From: Elephas maximus indicus
Taxonomy: Eukaryota; Chordata; Mammalia; Proboscidea; Elephantidae
Reading direction: 5' to 3'
Length of the DNA: 64,000 nucleotides
Assembly: GCF_024166365.1 (NCBI RefSeq)
Contig: NC_064835.1
Location: forward strand, 64,956,607 to 65,020,606
Below are positions 10,774 through 31,045 of the stretch, one piece after another. A program made the position numbers and the translations under genes. Numbering within the stretch: the first letter of the stretch is position 1; each line of letters starts with the position of its first letter. The notes beneath the pieces were generated by a model that saw nothing but the letters and a program-made list of their open reading frames with translations, ran no database searches and was not told the DNA's origin.

Positions 10774-10925
10774 CCCAGTGCCGTCGAGTCGATTCCGACT
10801 CATAGCGACCCAATAGGACAGAATAGAACTGCCCCATAGAGTTTCCAAGGAGCGCCTGGCGGATTCGAACTGCCGACCTTTTGGTTAGCAGCCATAGCAC
10901 TTAACCACTACGCCACCAGGGTTTC
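10774..10925 (-). repeat. AfroSINE, short form, antisense (second of a cluster)
   Basis: CCCAGTGCCGTCGAGTCGAT begins it and CCACCAGGGTTTC ends it, which is a near-complete copy read backwards. It is closely similar to the plus copies on either side. Confidence 0.95.
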
Positions 10926-10977
10926 TGCTATGAGTTGGAATCGACTTGACGGCACTGGGTTTGGCTTTTTGGTTGGT
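10926..10977 (+). repeat. AfroSINE tail fragment
   Basis: Only the RTE-like tail is present (GCTATGAGTTGGAATCGACT onward). It sits directly after the antisense copy and is followed by TATCCAGGTAG at 10978-10988. Confidence 0.85.
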
Positions 10978-10988
10978 TATCCAGGTAG

Positions 10989-11161
10989 CTGAAACCCTGG
11001 TGGCGTAGTGGTTAAGTGCTATGGCTGCTAACCAAAAGGTCGGCAGTTCAAATCCACCAGGCGCTCCTTGGAAACTCTATGGGGCAGTTCTGCTCCTGTC
11101 CTATAGGGTCACTGTGAGTCGGAATCCACTCGACGGCACTGGGTTTGGTTTTTTTTGGGCT
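10989..11161 (+). repeat. AfroSINE, short form (third of a cluster)
   Basis: A complete short-form copy flanked by TATCCAGGTAG at 10978-10988 and 11162-11172. Confidence 0.95.
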
Positions 11162-11590
11162 TATCCAGGTAGTGAGCTAGTCACATAGTTACTGTGTCTT
11201 TTTTCATACTTGTAAAATGGGGAATTTAAGAAGGTTGCTTCTTAACAAGATCGAAAAAAAGAATTTCAAGCTCTCAAATGATTATCCATAAGTGCTAGAT
11301 GAATGGAAAATGTCTATGGTATGTTAGAAATACTAGAAGATCTGTGAAGAGCTTGAATTTCTGCTATTTTGAATAACTACTCAGTCTTATTGTTGATGGA
11401 ATTTGATTGCAAAAATTAGAAATATTTTCCCTAGCCTGTCATTAGAAGCATCTTCATTCTTAGTAGATGTTATACAAAATCATTCTTTATTGTAATGTAA
11501 AAACCTCTGGAGGGAAGAGGTGAGCAGAAACCTGGAAGGGAGGAGTTCCATTGGCACAGTCAGTCTGAGCTCCTCCCTTTTGCTTGCTAG

Positions 11591-11767
11591 GTGGAGGAGG
11601 AGCTGCAGGAGCAAGACTTCCTGGACCGCTGCTTCCAGGAGATGCTGGATGAGGAAGACCAAGACTGGTTTATTCCATCACGAGACCTGCCGCAGGCCAT
11701 GGGACAGTTGCAGCAACAGTTAAATGGCCTTTCAATCAGCGACACTCATGATTCTGAAGATATTTTG
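11591..11767 (+). CDS. PAIP2B: PAIP2B penultimate coding exon
   Basis: 177 bases, 59 codons, phase 0 at both ends. A pyrimidine-rich tract ending TTGCTTGCTAG precedes it, and GTAAGA follows the final leucine codon. The product is rich in Glu, Asp and Gln (DEEDQDWFIP in the middle), as expected for the PABP RRM-binding part. Confidence 0.93.
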
Positions 11768-12822
11768 GTAAGAGCCATATGTGGTTCTACATGCAGTGTA
11801 GTGAAGAGAATATGGGATTTGGAGTCACAGAACCTCTTTCTTGGCTCTGTAACCTTGGGCAAGTCTCTGCAGCCCTGTAAGCTACTCTTTCTTCACTCAC
11901 CACATAAACATTACTAAGAGGGTCCTTTGAAGACACATTGCACCTCATAAAGCTCTGTGAAAACATTTATTATTGCCAGTATCACCACTTTCCATTTTTC
12001 CCTAAGGTGCTTTTCAAAGTGGAATTGGGACTAAGAATAAAAAATTGAACACTGAATTGGTTTGGTTTCAAATTATGATTTGCTGCTGCCCTTCCCTTTT
12101 AATACCTCCCAAATCTGTATTTAATATAGTTTTGAATGTTATAAACGTTGCCTGCCCAGTTTGGAAGGAACATACTCCTGAGAGCCCATTTTCCACTTGG
12201 AAGACCAGATAGTCTAATTCCCTGTCTGCCCTGTTGATTTAATGTGTTCTGTGACTGATACAGTTCTCACACAACTCCTGTTCCGAATGACTGTGCCCTG
12301 TGGTTTTGCTGAGGTTTTGGATATTCACATGAGAATACATAGGTAAGGAGGTGAGGAAGAAAGATGACAAAAAATAAGCATTGTGGTAGCCAAACTGGTT
12401 TCATGGAAAACTCTTTTGACTTTCATCAAGTTAAGATACTCAGTGAATTGAAATATTCCTTTTGGAGTCAAACTTGTGGGCCTCTGATGAGAATTGGGAA
12501 AACGTCATGAAGGAAACAGGAGTCCAAAGTAAGGAGAAAACAAGGCTGGTCAGGGCTTAGTGTGTCAGGAGCCGCTGGGAGCAGCCCAGCTTTTGTGTTT
12601 ATGGAACTCTGGCATAGGTTGCAGTCACAGCCTGCTATACAGAGAATTTTATTTATTTCTCTCCTTGAGCTGAAGGAAAGATACTGGTAGTAATAGAGGC
12701 AGGGAGAAAATGACTTTTAAAGTGCAACTTCCTTGGGATTTATTATCTCTCGATTCTTCTTTCAGAGCAAAAGTAACCTGAACCCAGATGCCAAGGAGTT
12801 TATTCCAGGAGTGAAGTACTGA
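11591..12822 (+). CDS. PAIP2B: PAIP2B, C-terminal part: poly(A)-binding protein-interacting protein 2B (two exons)
   Basis: The product represses translation in the cytoplasm by binding poly(A)-binding protein (PABP) and displacing it from poly(A). Two coding exons are visible, 11591-11767 and 12766-12822. They join in frame into 77 residues, which I recognise as the C-terminal part of the roughly 123-residue family protein. The first exon is the acidic central region (VEEELQEQDFLDRCF at its start). The second exon ends with the PAM2 motif, LNPDAKEFIPG, which docks on the PABP MLLE domain. The N-terminal coding exon is not in the window and should lie before position 1; the gene is known to have a long intron there. 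PAIP2 is the close paralogue. The EEELQEQDF context and the VKY terminus favour PAIP2B, as does the NAGK neighbour. Confidence 0.93.
11800..11905 (+). repeat. MIR fragment
   Basis: It contains GGATTTGGAGTCACAGAACC and CCTTGGGCAAGTCTCTGCAG, the classic MIR core order, in the intron just after the PAIP2B exon. Confidence 0.65.
12766..12822 (+). CDS. PAIP2B: PAIP2B last coding exon (PAM2 motif)
   Basis: The acceptor is TTCTTTCAG. Eighteen codons plus TGA encode SKSNLNPDAKEFIPGVKY. The Leu, Ala, Phe and Pro of the PAM2 consensus are all present, so the PABP-docking tail looks functional. Confidence 0.95.
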   Translation, partial: SKSNLNPDAKEFIPGVKY

Positions 12823-14670
12823 GCTGACAAAAAGCTTTGAGGAGGACTTGTATGTCCCCACCTCTGGGGACAGTGCTGCACAAAAAGCTGGAGCGGAAGA
12901 GGGGGGTGGGCTGGGGAGGGGTGCTCATCGGGGAAGGGGAACAGTGGTTTAACTCCTGTGACTTGAGTAACTAATGTGCTCAGTCTTATTCTACAAGCCT
13001 CTGAGTATTTCTCTTTTGTTCTACTGACTTCCATGGGGAGCAGTTTCATCTTTTTTTTGTTAGCTCTTTTGAGTTAAGGAAATTGCAGTCTTTTTTTTTT
13101 TTTCCTTCATCAGGAATGTCTGCTGTGTGTGTTTAAACAAAATAAGCTGACCAAGAAAAACTGGGTGTTTAAGAAATGCCCTTCTCTCCCTGCTGTATAC
13201 TTACAAGGGCAATGAACACCTGGAGAACTACTTGTCATGTTTGCTAAGCTGGATGGAAAAAGAACAAGCAGAAGAAGCAGGTGGTGCAAACCAGAATACG
13301 CAGCTCAGCTCCCTCACCCCAGGAGGTGTCCTGCAATGAACTGGGATTACCAGGAGCGTATCAAGCCCACTTTTCCCTGCCCTGAACCCTGTTCAAGAAA
13401 ACACAATCTTAAAGTACTGGTTTATGGTAACTCTTGATGGTTGATGAAAGTTGTAAATCAGAAAGGAAGGACTGTGATGGTGATTGTCACTTGAGTCATT
13501 TCAGTTACTGTTATCCTACTCTTAGGCCTCTGTTTACAGCTACCATCAGGCTCATCATTTACAAAGTAAAAGAACACTACAAGTGATTTGCCACCTCATC
13601 CCTCATGGTGTCTAGGTACTCCCCTGTCTCCTGTCCTCCCCAGCCTTACTCTGATTTACCAAGAAAAGACATCATTACCAAAGCTGTATGAGAGGCATGC
13701 TGTGATGGCAGTCAGCTTGAGCCTGGAGGAGTCATCCTTGAAGCCTGTTAGTTGTGTCTTAAGTCTATTTTGCATGATTTTATTTTTTTCCAGTTCCATG
13801 AACACTTGGTCCCCTTGGTATCGTCATTCCCTCAGAAAGGTCTTATGCACTTTTACAGGTAAATTTATTTTTCAGGACATTAGCAAGAAGCTCAATTCAC
13901 AGTTTGGGTGCTTCTCCTCCACCCTGTAGAATTGTGCAGAGGAACTCCAAGCCTAGGAGAGTGAAGCCTGCTTTATCAAGGTGACTGTAATTGTTAGGAT
14001 ATAGTCAACTGTTATAAAATTTTGCAATTTGCATACACCCCACTTTGCAAACTTGTTAGTCACACTCTCTGGGTGCATTCCTTTTATCTTTCCTGGGGTT
14101 TTTGTTGATACTTATAAGGAACTAAACTGGGTACCAGGAGCTTCCTTTGTGTGATAGAGGTGCAGGTGGCAGAGTCGTGTTTGAAAGAGATCGTGTCTAG
14201 TCCTGGCCATTGTCCTTGGACTAGGACTTGCATAGGCCTGAGGATGATGGTGGCTTCTTTGTGACTGCTACTGTGTGGTGTGATAGGCCTGTAAGGAAAT
14301 GATCACGTAACTTGAAATAAAGTCTGTGTAAATTTAGTATGTGGATGTTGGAAAGAGGTTGGAAAGAAAGGACTGGGGTCTGGAAAGCTTAGCAAACTTC
14401 TTTTTCTTATGAGTTCCCTTGTTGACTTTTTGAATGGCAACAGGCTAATGTCAAATTTAAAATATGAACCACATCTTTTCCTCATTTGAATCTATAGGAT
14501 AACATCATTTGAAAACCGGCCATCCTTGTTAGGTCTTATGTCATAGGAGATTAGCTTGGGGAGCTTGTATTTCCAGACAAACACATTAATTCCTCAAGCG
14601 TCTACCTCAAGAGAATGGAACCATTAACTCTTCTTCAGGGAGGACTATGAATAAAGAAACTTCATTACTC
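12823..14670 (+). other. PAIP2B: Probable PAIP2B 3' UTR
   Basis: This is free of recognisable transposons from the stop codon on, unlike the flanking DNA, which fits a long 3' UTR. Candidate poly(A) signals AATAAA lie at 14316-14321 and 14650-14655. Further AATAAA sites at about 18470 and 18481 would imply a longer UTR containing an AfroSINE and L1, so the distal end is uncertain. Confidence 0.5.
14650..14655 (+). terminator. Candidate poly(A) signal for PAIP2B
   Basis: AATAAA at the end of the repeat-free block. 14316-14321 is an alternative upstream site. Confidence 0.35.
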
Positions 14671-16040
14671 CAGCTTCAGCTTTCAGCTGGTAGTTTCCTC
14701 TAACAGAGAGGAACTTGGAAGTGCAGAGATAGAGGTCTCTCTCCTGGGGCAGTTTTTCCTCCCTCAGTCTCCATTTGCCTGTCCAACCTCAGAATTCTGA
14801 AGGCTTTTGGAAATGAAATGACAGAAAGGGCATTCTCAAGACTGTGGATGCCTCTGTCATAGACGATAGATTCTCATTTGGCTCCCCATCCAGAAAGTCT
14901 TGCAGGAATCTGGAGTTAAGCTGTTTCTTCGCCCTTGGGGAGGCTTGAGCTCTGACACCTGGGTAGGCTATGCGGCTAGGTTCAGTAAGGGGCTTACCTC
15001 TCTTGCTGCTGTGCTGTTCCACTTTGGATGTTGGTCTTCAGCATGTTTCACAAGGCGTTTTTGGTTAGGACTAAAAAAACTTTTCTGTCAGATGAGCAGT
15101 GGAGCCTGAGTCCCATTCAGAGATATTGACTTCATGGTCAGGAGGTGGCTTATAATGTAACACCTTTTTTAATGTGTAGGCTTGTGCTATAAATGGTTCC
15201 TTCTTGTAGCCCAGCTCTTTTCTCCATCTATTTTATGTTGTGAGGTGGGAGCACAGTAACTGCCCAGATCATAGGCTCAGCTGTTGTTTGAGTTTGCCAG
15301 CTTTGTAGCAGAAAATATGTTTGGGTCTTGTTGGACCTTCGCCAGGGGAAGGATAGTAGCCTCGGTCTGTCTGACTTTTCCTCGTAGGAAAGGTCCCAAG
15401 TGCAGGTCAGGCCCAACACCTTTACGATTTAATGGTGAGGCGTGTATTTATTTATAAGTGATTATTTTGATGTTGAATTTAAGCCACTACTCGATTCAAA
15501 CTTTATTGGCAACTGGAAGTCAGAGAGTTTGTTTAGAGATGAAACCGTGTCTTGACAGTTGCCAGGTCTGGCTGGTCCCAGTATTAGTTTATTAGTGATT
15601 GATTTCTGATTATTATGGTTGATTATTTCACTCTAAATCTTCAAGATGAAAATTATTTTATCTCTTTCTTTTCAAGAGGAAAAAAAAATAGTAGAAATGC
15701 CTTTTTGATTTTTTCAGGCCTTTTGCCTGCAGCAGAAAACTTAGGCCTGAGCACACGCATACCTGGATCTCTGGACCAGTTTCTGACCCAGAGCAGTGGA
15801 CTTTTGGGGATCACAGAAGGTCAAATGAGAAATAACCATAGGAAAAGGCTGGACTATTGCAGCATCTTTCGTTTCCAAAGTAAAAACAGCTAGGGTCTCA
15901 TTAATTAGGATTACATTGTTAACTGTGGCTTAAAAATAAATCTTTTGGTGAAATACCAAGCAGCATTTTCCAAATTGTATATTGCTATAACGTAAAAGTT
16001 TTGATTGGTTTTGGCGAGGCTGGGAAATAAGGCAAGGGAG
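14671..16040. other. Unassigned non-coding stretch
   Basis: No exon with conserved frame and no clear repeat was found. Part may be extended PAIP2B 3' UTR. Confidence 0.35.
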
Positions 16041-16165
16041 AAAGTGGCAGTTTGCTTCCATAACGACTTACAGCCTTGGAAACCCTGTGGTAGTTCTACT
16101 CTGTCCTATAGAGTCGCTATGAGTCAGAATCGACTGGACAGCAGTGGGTTTTGGGTTTGGGGAAG
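16041..16165 (+). repeat. AfroSINE, long form, 5'-truncated
   Basis: It starts inside the middle block (GAGAAAGTGGCAGTTTGCTT) and runs through the core and tail, ending GTGGGTTTTGGGTTT. Confidence 0.85.
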
Positions 16166-17265
16166 TAAAGAGGAGAGTTATGCAAAGAGGAAGTCAAAGG
16201 ACACAGCCTGTCTGAATCTTCGTGCATTAGCACTGCTGCAAACCCCATGCAAAGAAATGACTGCCCAGGCTCCCGAAACATCTGGAGCCCAGGAATCTAC
16301 TCACCTGTGATTGTAGGGGGCAGGCATTCTTTGATAAGGATTCCTGTGCCACAGGCTAATAAAGTTTCTTGGTTTGGGTGATGTTGAGGTATGGGAATAG
16401 GCAGAAACCTAACAAATGTGACCAAGATTGGGACATGTCCACCTACTGGGGAGGACTGTATGCCCAGTCACTCTTTGGGATAATGCCAGCATCATTAGTT
16501 TGAGAAGTAGGTGGAGAGGATAGGAGAATTGAACCCAATTTGGCATGCAGCGGGGGCTTTGCTCTCCTCCTGCCTCTGCCAACAGTTCCGCGTGTGAGTC
16601 ATTTCACCCCTCATTGCCCACGTGGATCATTAATTCTCTTCTCTCCACCCTATGTAGTGTGCAGAGCACTTTCACACACACTGCTCTCCAGCCTTGTGGT
16701 GAATGTCACTCACAGACTTGGCTAGTCACAATTTTGGAAGGTTTTTTTTTTTTTCTCCTTTGCTTCTAATCTTCTGTCTTTATTTCTCCCATCTTGAAGC
16801 TGCTTTTGGTGACGGGGAAGCAGGAAGCCCACCCAAGGAAACACTCATGTTCCGCCCAGCCCCCTACTGCAGTTTCCAGTCAGTTTGAGTTTTTAGGGGG
16901 TTGTGAGGATAGGACAGCTGAGTACACTGGTCTCTACATGGTGTCAGCCAAGAGATCCAACCCCCAGGGGACAGAAGAGAAGTGTGCAAAGGGACAGAGG
17001 CACCATCTCTTTCAAGAGAAAAAGCCTCCTTAGATTTTGTTACTAGGAGTCTCATTTGCAATATTTACTAAGCTTTCTCCTCCAACCCTGCTTTCCTTTT
17101 TAAAAATAATAAATAAAAATCCTAGGCTATTTAATGCTAAAAAAAAGGAAAAGACTGAGATAGTAGTAAAATTTTCAGTCTATAAACCAGCACTAAGTGA
17201 TAATTCTGTTGATTGTGAGCTTTCAGAAATACTGAATGCTTGGTGGGTGGTTTGGAAGGCAGGAA
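16166..17265. other. Unassigned non-coding stretch
   Basis: I see no exon and no repeat core that I can name. Confidence 0.35.
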
Positions 17266-17270
17266 GTTTC

Positions 17271-17690
17271 TTTTTAACACCTTCATTGAGGTATATTTTA
17301 CATATCATAAAATTCACCCATTTCAACTGTACAATTCAGTGATTTTAGTGACTTTCCCAAGTGGTGCAGCCATCACCATAACTCAGTTTTGAGACATTTT
17401 TTTCACACACCCTCACCCCACTTACCCAGTAAGATCACTCATCCCTGTTGACACTTAATTCCAGTTCCCACCTCCAGCCCCAGCCAATCACTAATCTACT
17501 TTCTGTCTATAAATTTGTGTTTTCTGGACATAACCATAAAGAATAGGTGATCTCTTGTGCCTGACTTCTTTCACTTAGCGTAATGTTTTTGAGGTTCATC
17601 CAGGATGTAATATGATCAATAGTTTATTCCTCTTTATTGCTGAATATATTCCATTATATAGATATAAGATACTTGGTCAGCAAGGGAGCC
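17271..17690 (+). mobile_element. Old L1 (L1M-type) 3' region fragment
   Basis: It contains the ordered L1M text TTCAACTGTACAATTCAGTG, AGTGGTGCAGCCATCACCAT, TTCTGGACATAACCATAAAG and TTTATTCCTCTTTATTGCTG. Confidence 0.65.
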
Positions 17691-18635
17691 TCTTAAACTT
17701 GGATTTTAGCTTCCCGTGGTCTAACTGAAACCCTCAAAACTCCTAGTGGAAGCTGCTGTTCACGTTAAAGGGACGCTGCTCAGCCAGCTTTGTCATCTTC
17801 TAGACACTCCGCTTGAGGAGCCTGAACTGCTGCAGAAATTTTTATAATTTTGCACCTTTTTTTATAAGGAACGTTTGTGCTGTCTCCACGTCAGGACTTT
17901 TGAAGCATCTAATATTCATTTAATAAGTACGAGCATGTGCTTGAGTGGACAAGAAAATGAAACCATCAATGCTATGTTGGATTTTTTTCCTCCCCCAGGC
18001 TGGATGGGGGGATCTCTGAGCTTCTGAATACAGTATCGTGTCTCCGTTACAAAGTTGAACATGTATTCAAGGTCCTGCTGCCTTTGCTGGACAGACTTTG
18101 GAGGAAGGAGAGCCGACAACAGAGGAGGTAGAGCGGAAAAAGGGAGCGGGCTCGTGGAACCAGAAGCCCCCAGGAAGTGTCTGCAGGGCACACTGGCCCT
18201 GGGCCTGGATGAAGTGCCCACGGTGCCCTGGGGCAGCTTAGCACCTCCAGCAGGCCCAGCAGGTCTCCACTCTGATCTTTCTCTCTGTTTCACAAGTGTT
18301 TAAAAGCTGTTTTTGTTCTTTTTTTTTCTTCCCACTAAGTAAATGTTATATGGTAGTTATTAACACTTCTTTGGAGAAGGAAATAATTTTCATAAAAATA
18401 TCAAAAATGGAAAAAAGTTACTTTTTACAAATTTTGCTATACAACCAAATGGCAGCTGTTGACAATTTAAATAAAATGAGAATAAAATGCTTCTGCTGGC
18501 AGTGGTACCCTTTTTCCTCAGGTTGGGTCCTTCTGTATCTATATGGCAGGGAGTCCGTATGTACGAGGTGTGCGTGTATGCTTGGTTTTTTCAGTCATAA
18601 TTTTAGTTACATAGTTTTCCGTTCCAAACAGGGTT
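17691..18635. other. Unassigned non-coding stretch
   Basis: No conserved frame or clear repeat was seen. It includes AATAAA at 18470-18475 and 18481-18486, possible distal poly(A) signals on the + strand. Confidence 0.35.
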
Positions 18636-18639
18636 ACGA

Positions 18640-18810
18640 AGTGCTAAGAGTATGGGCTTGCTTATCACTTTCTCTGTGCCCTTCAGCCTGAACCTCAATT
18701 TCCTTATTTGTAAAGGTACATTTCCCTCTTGAGGCTATTGTGAAAATTAACTGAATTTTAGAATACATAAATCCCTAATACATGGTTGCATCGTTGGTAA
18801 TAGTGACAGT
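18640..18810 (+). repeat. MIR
   Basis: CCTCAATTTCCTTATTTGTA is followed by TTGAGGCTATTGTGAAAATT, the MIR 3' order. Confidence 0.65.
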
Positions 18811-19227
18811 AATGTGTACAGCTTTGAACAAAATGGTAACAGGAAATCCTTGGACTAGTAAAAAAATTAGGTATTTTCTGTTTCTGAGCAAAACTGACTC
18901 CTACCTAGTAAACAAAGGAGTTCTCTGCCTTTCAACTATTGAACAGGTTTGAGAGCCTGCTTCATACCAAATGCTGGCTTAGGTCCTGAGACTACTTGGT
19001 TAACCAATCACATAATCCCTGGAGATTAGTTTGGTAATGTGTAGTTTCAATTTACATAAATTCAAAACTCCCAACGACTGTCTGAGGGGCTTTATCATAT
19101 GGTAAAAAGATCATGGGGCCAGACCAAGGTCCCTGGGTTCTGCTTTGAGGCCTTTTAACTCCTTCAATAAAACCATGGGGGCAGGAAGAATCTGAGCTGA
19201 CTTGCCTATTTATAGGCTGTTATGAAT

Positions 19228-19430
19228 AGGAGTCCCTAAGTGACGCAAATGGTTAAGCACTCAACTACTAGCCCAAAGGATGGTGTTTGAACACACCGGA
19301 GGCACCTCAGAAGACAGGCTTGGTGGTCTGCTTCTCAAAGTTCAGAGCCTTTACAACTCCATGGAGCAGTTCTACTCTGCACAGGTGGAGTCACTGTCAA
19401 TCGACTCAATGGCAAGTAGCAACAATAGCT
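19228..19430 (+). repeat. AfroSINE-related variant (CACCTCAGAAGACAGG type)
   Basis: The tRNA-like head with GACGCAAATGGTTAAGCACT is followed by a middle section containing GAGGCACCTCAGAAGACAGG that standard AfroSINEs lack, then a tail with ACTCAATGGCAA. Three more copies of this variant are in the window. Confidence 0.85.
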
Positions 19431-19489
19431 ACATGTGTACAGGGCCTGAACTATTAGAGTGTGACATTGTTTAAGATGTGAGTGATGTA

Positions 19490-19640
19490 TTCATTTCTTT
19501 AACTTTTTATTGAAGTATGTTTCACAGAAAAGTGCAGATATTTTAAGCGTGCAGTTTGTGAATTTTCACCAACTGAAAACAGGTGAAAACTTTAATCCTT
19601 AGAGCACCCATCACTCTAGAAGACGTTCAGTACACATTTG
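19490..19640. mobile_element. Old L1-like fragment
   Basis: TTTATTGAAGTATGTTTCAC and the following CACCAACTGA text resemble L1M 3' sequence. Diverged. Confidence 0.4.
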
Positions 19641-20039
19641 CTGAGTGAATGGTACAGATGAGACTGTGCTGTCCACAAGATCACTCAGGTAAAGGCAGCG
19701 CTGGCCTCATTCAAGTCCAGTGCGTGTCCAAGCTCTTGCCTTGTCACAGGGCTGTGTGGGATCAGATGAGATGAATGTATGCATCTTCAGTGCCTTGGAA
19801 GTGGAGAATCCCGTGAATTACTCCCGATATTTTGTTGGGGGATGGAGAATAGATCTTTAAAGGGAGTAAAACTCATTAAAATCATTTAGGGTTTTCTGCA
19901 CCTCAGCCACTGTGTAACACTACTAACTAGAGAACAAGCTACTTCTTCTTTGGCTAAAGAACTAGAAGCACAATCTGACCTTGTGCACTTTGATTGCCTT
20001 CTTTTTTTTCAAGTAATTACTCAACACTGAAGTGCTGAG

Positions 20040-20205
20040 AGGAAACCCTGGTGGGGTAGTGGTTAAGTGCTACGGCTGCTACCCAAGAGGTCAGCAGTTC
20101 GAATCCGCCAGGCGCTCCTTGGAAACTCTATGGGGCACTTCTACTCTGTCCTGTAGGGTCTCTATGAGTCAGAATCGACTCGATGGCAGTGGGTTTGGTT
20201 TTGGG
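20040..20205 (+). repeat. AfroSINE, short form
   Basis: Full head, core (GGAAACTCTATGGGGCAC) and tail (GAGTCAGAATCGACTCGATG). It resembles the 10.6-11.2 kb copies. Confidence 0.94.
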
Positions 20206-21790
20206 AAGTGCTGAGACTACAGAATCAGGATGTGCTCCTTGCTCTGCTCTAAAACATCCCGTTCATTCGAATTGTAGTGCCTCAACAACCATAAGGAAGC
20301 ATGATGACCGTATCCTAAACATTAGTTGGTCTCAGCATTTATAAATTCCACTTTTCATCCAGAAAGTTTGGATTCTAAGTCCAAAATACTGCTTGATCCT
20401 GGTCTTAATATCATGTAAAAATGGCGGTTTGAACTCCATTTCTCCAAAACCCACCACTTACTAAAAACAGTATTCATTAGGGTTATGGGATATAGCAAAT
20501 TCACCTCTTGTGTGTCCTTGTTCTCCTTACAAGCTTTTTACCAGTGATGTAGTGGAGACTTGCTGAGAGCCAGACCCCACTGTCCGATGGTTTGGGCCAT
20601 AGATGGAGGTGTAGATGGCTGGCTGTTTCAGAAGGGTCTTGCTTGAGTACTCTGGCTTGCTGGGCTGAGCATGACGGGATGAGAGCTGCTGCTATTCTGT
20701 TCTATATGAATGCCAGTGTGTGAAGGTACAGCGTCAACTGACCTGGGAAAACAAGCCTATATATAAGGCCCCTGAGAGTGCCCCATCAGAACTCAAAACC
20801 TGCAAGGGTACAGCTTCCTCGGTTACAGATCCTGGAACCCCTAGAGCAATTACCTAAAGAATTTAGTAGAAATGAAAATCTCCCATCCCCATCCCACCCT
20901 TGACCTATTGAATCAGATACCTTAAGGGGGGAAGAACACAAATCTGAGTTCTAAAGTCGCTCCTAGAATTATCGGTGTATGTAAGCTTGAAAACTGGTAT
21001 CTAGGACATGATCCATGCCTTCAAATAGTTTACACTCTAAACTCCTGTAGAGGCAGCCACTGTGGCTTAAGACTCTCTCTTCAGTCCACCAAACATGTGC
21101 AGCAGAACAGGAAGGTCTGGGCTTGTCTTTACTGATCAAACCACAGTATCCAAGGGACAGGAACCATGTCTGGTCTTCACTGATGTTCATTTCATCATTC
21201 CTGGCACCATATAACAAACACAGCATCATGCTTTCACCAGAGCCAGGCTGGCAGCAGCCAGGAATAGGTGGGCCACCTAAGTAAACTGTGCCCGAGTGGC
21301 CTTCTTTGATCTCAGCAATCTTCATCATCTCCAAGAACTCATTCACGTGAAAAACCGCCAAACGTGTTGTTTACTCACAGTTACCCAGTCAGCGATGTTC
21401 AGATTCTCCCACATGAGAAATGTACCCTCTCCCCCAAATTCACGGTAACTGTCACAGGAGAGCATCATATGCCTAAGGTTATTCCCTTTGACATTTTGCG
21501 TGGAGTACACTTAGTTCTAGTGAACATGGTTGGGCAGGAATCATTACTTTGACAGGAGAAAACTGAGATCACAGGTTAACTGGCAGGCGCACAGCATATA
21601 TATATGGTAATATAGGGGAGGGAAGCCTGTACAGATCGATTACCTGCCTAATTACTGCAGACCACAGGCCAAGCACCTGGGATGAGGCCTTAAACCCTGG
21701 ACTAACACCATTCCTGAGCCCTCTGATACCTGGAAAGTTCCCTGAGGATGTACACATGAAGTCGGCTTGATAACACAATCCCATTGGGGA
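20206..21790. other. Unassigned intergenic stretch between PAIP2B and NAGK
   Basis: I looked here for MCEE and MPHOSPH10 exons and saw none. No clear repeat was recognised. Confidence 0.45.
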
Positions 21791-21804
21791 GTGGGTAAAG
21801 TGCG

Positions 21805-21810
21805 TTTATT
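21805..21810 (-). terminator. NAGK: NAGK poly(A) signal
   Basis: TTTATT on the + strand is AATAAA on the - strand, about 105 bases past the NAGK stop codon. The 3' UTR would therefore be short. Confidence 0.75.
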
Positions 21811-21914
21811 TTCTTCTATGTTTTTTTAAAAAAGGAAAAATGAAGAAAAAGCCTCCTCCCTTCCAGCACCCAATGTCCACAGGGCTTAGAGGAGGTGGAG
21901 ATGGGGCCAGCCCC

Positions 21915-30572
<8,658 letters not shown>

Positions 30573-31045
30573 CCTGCTGCTACCAACACCGCCGATCCCG
30601 CCGTTTGCTTCCCTCCCGCTACCCTCCCTCTAGCCCTTTCGGCACCGCCCCTCATCACTTGACCGCCGGCGCGGGTCAGCTGAGTCGGAGTGCGCGTGCG
30701 CGGGGCGTGGCTCCGCGAGCCGCCGCTTACCTCAGCCCCTGACCGATCTTCCGGACGAGGTGGGTGCCCTCGGTAGCGGCTCCTACGAAACTCAGTCAGC
30801 CCCTCCCCCATCCCCTGGACTCTCCTTCCGGAGATGGAGACCGGATTCCGAGCGGAGGAACCAGAAAGATCTGCGGACCGGACCTGCTGGGTACCGCGCC
30901 GCCATGTCGGCCCCTCAGCGCCCGGAAGTTGCGGCGGCCCGGCTTGGCGCGTGCGCACTGCTTGAGCCAAGTAGAGGGTGACGCAGACGGTGACGCGCGG
31001 AGACACCTACGGGGATGTGCGTTCAGCGCGCCGACACGCAAACCA

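Noticed and set aside
1-11590. Search for the upstream PAIP2B coding exon (the N-terminal part with the family's conserved acidic start)
   Set aside because: No exon of the right type could be found. It is assumed to lie before the window.
12823-21790. Search for MCEE and MPHOSPH10 exons between PAIP2B and NAGK
   Set aside because: No recognisable reading frame of either gene by eye; an alignment search would be decisive.
30901-30981. Plus-strand ATG reading MSAPQRPEV in the NAGK promoter
   Set aside because: Short frame in GC-rich DNA with no splice donor evidence or recognised homology; a divergent transcript was not assumed.
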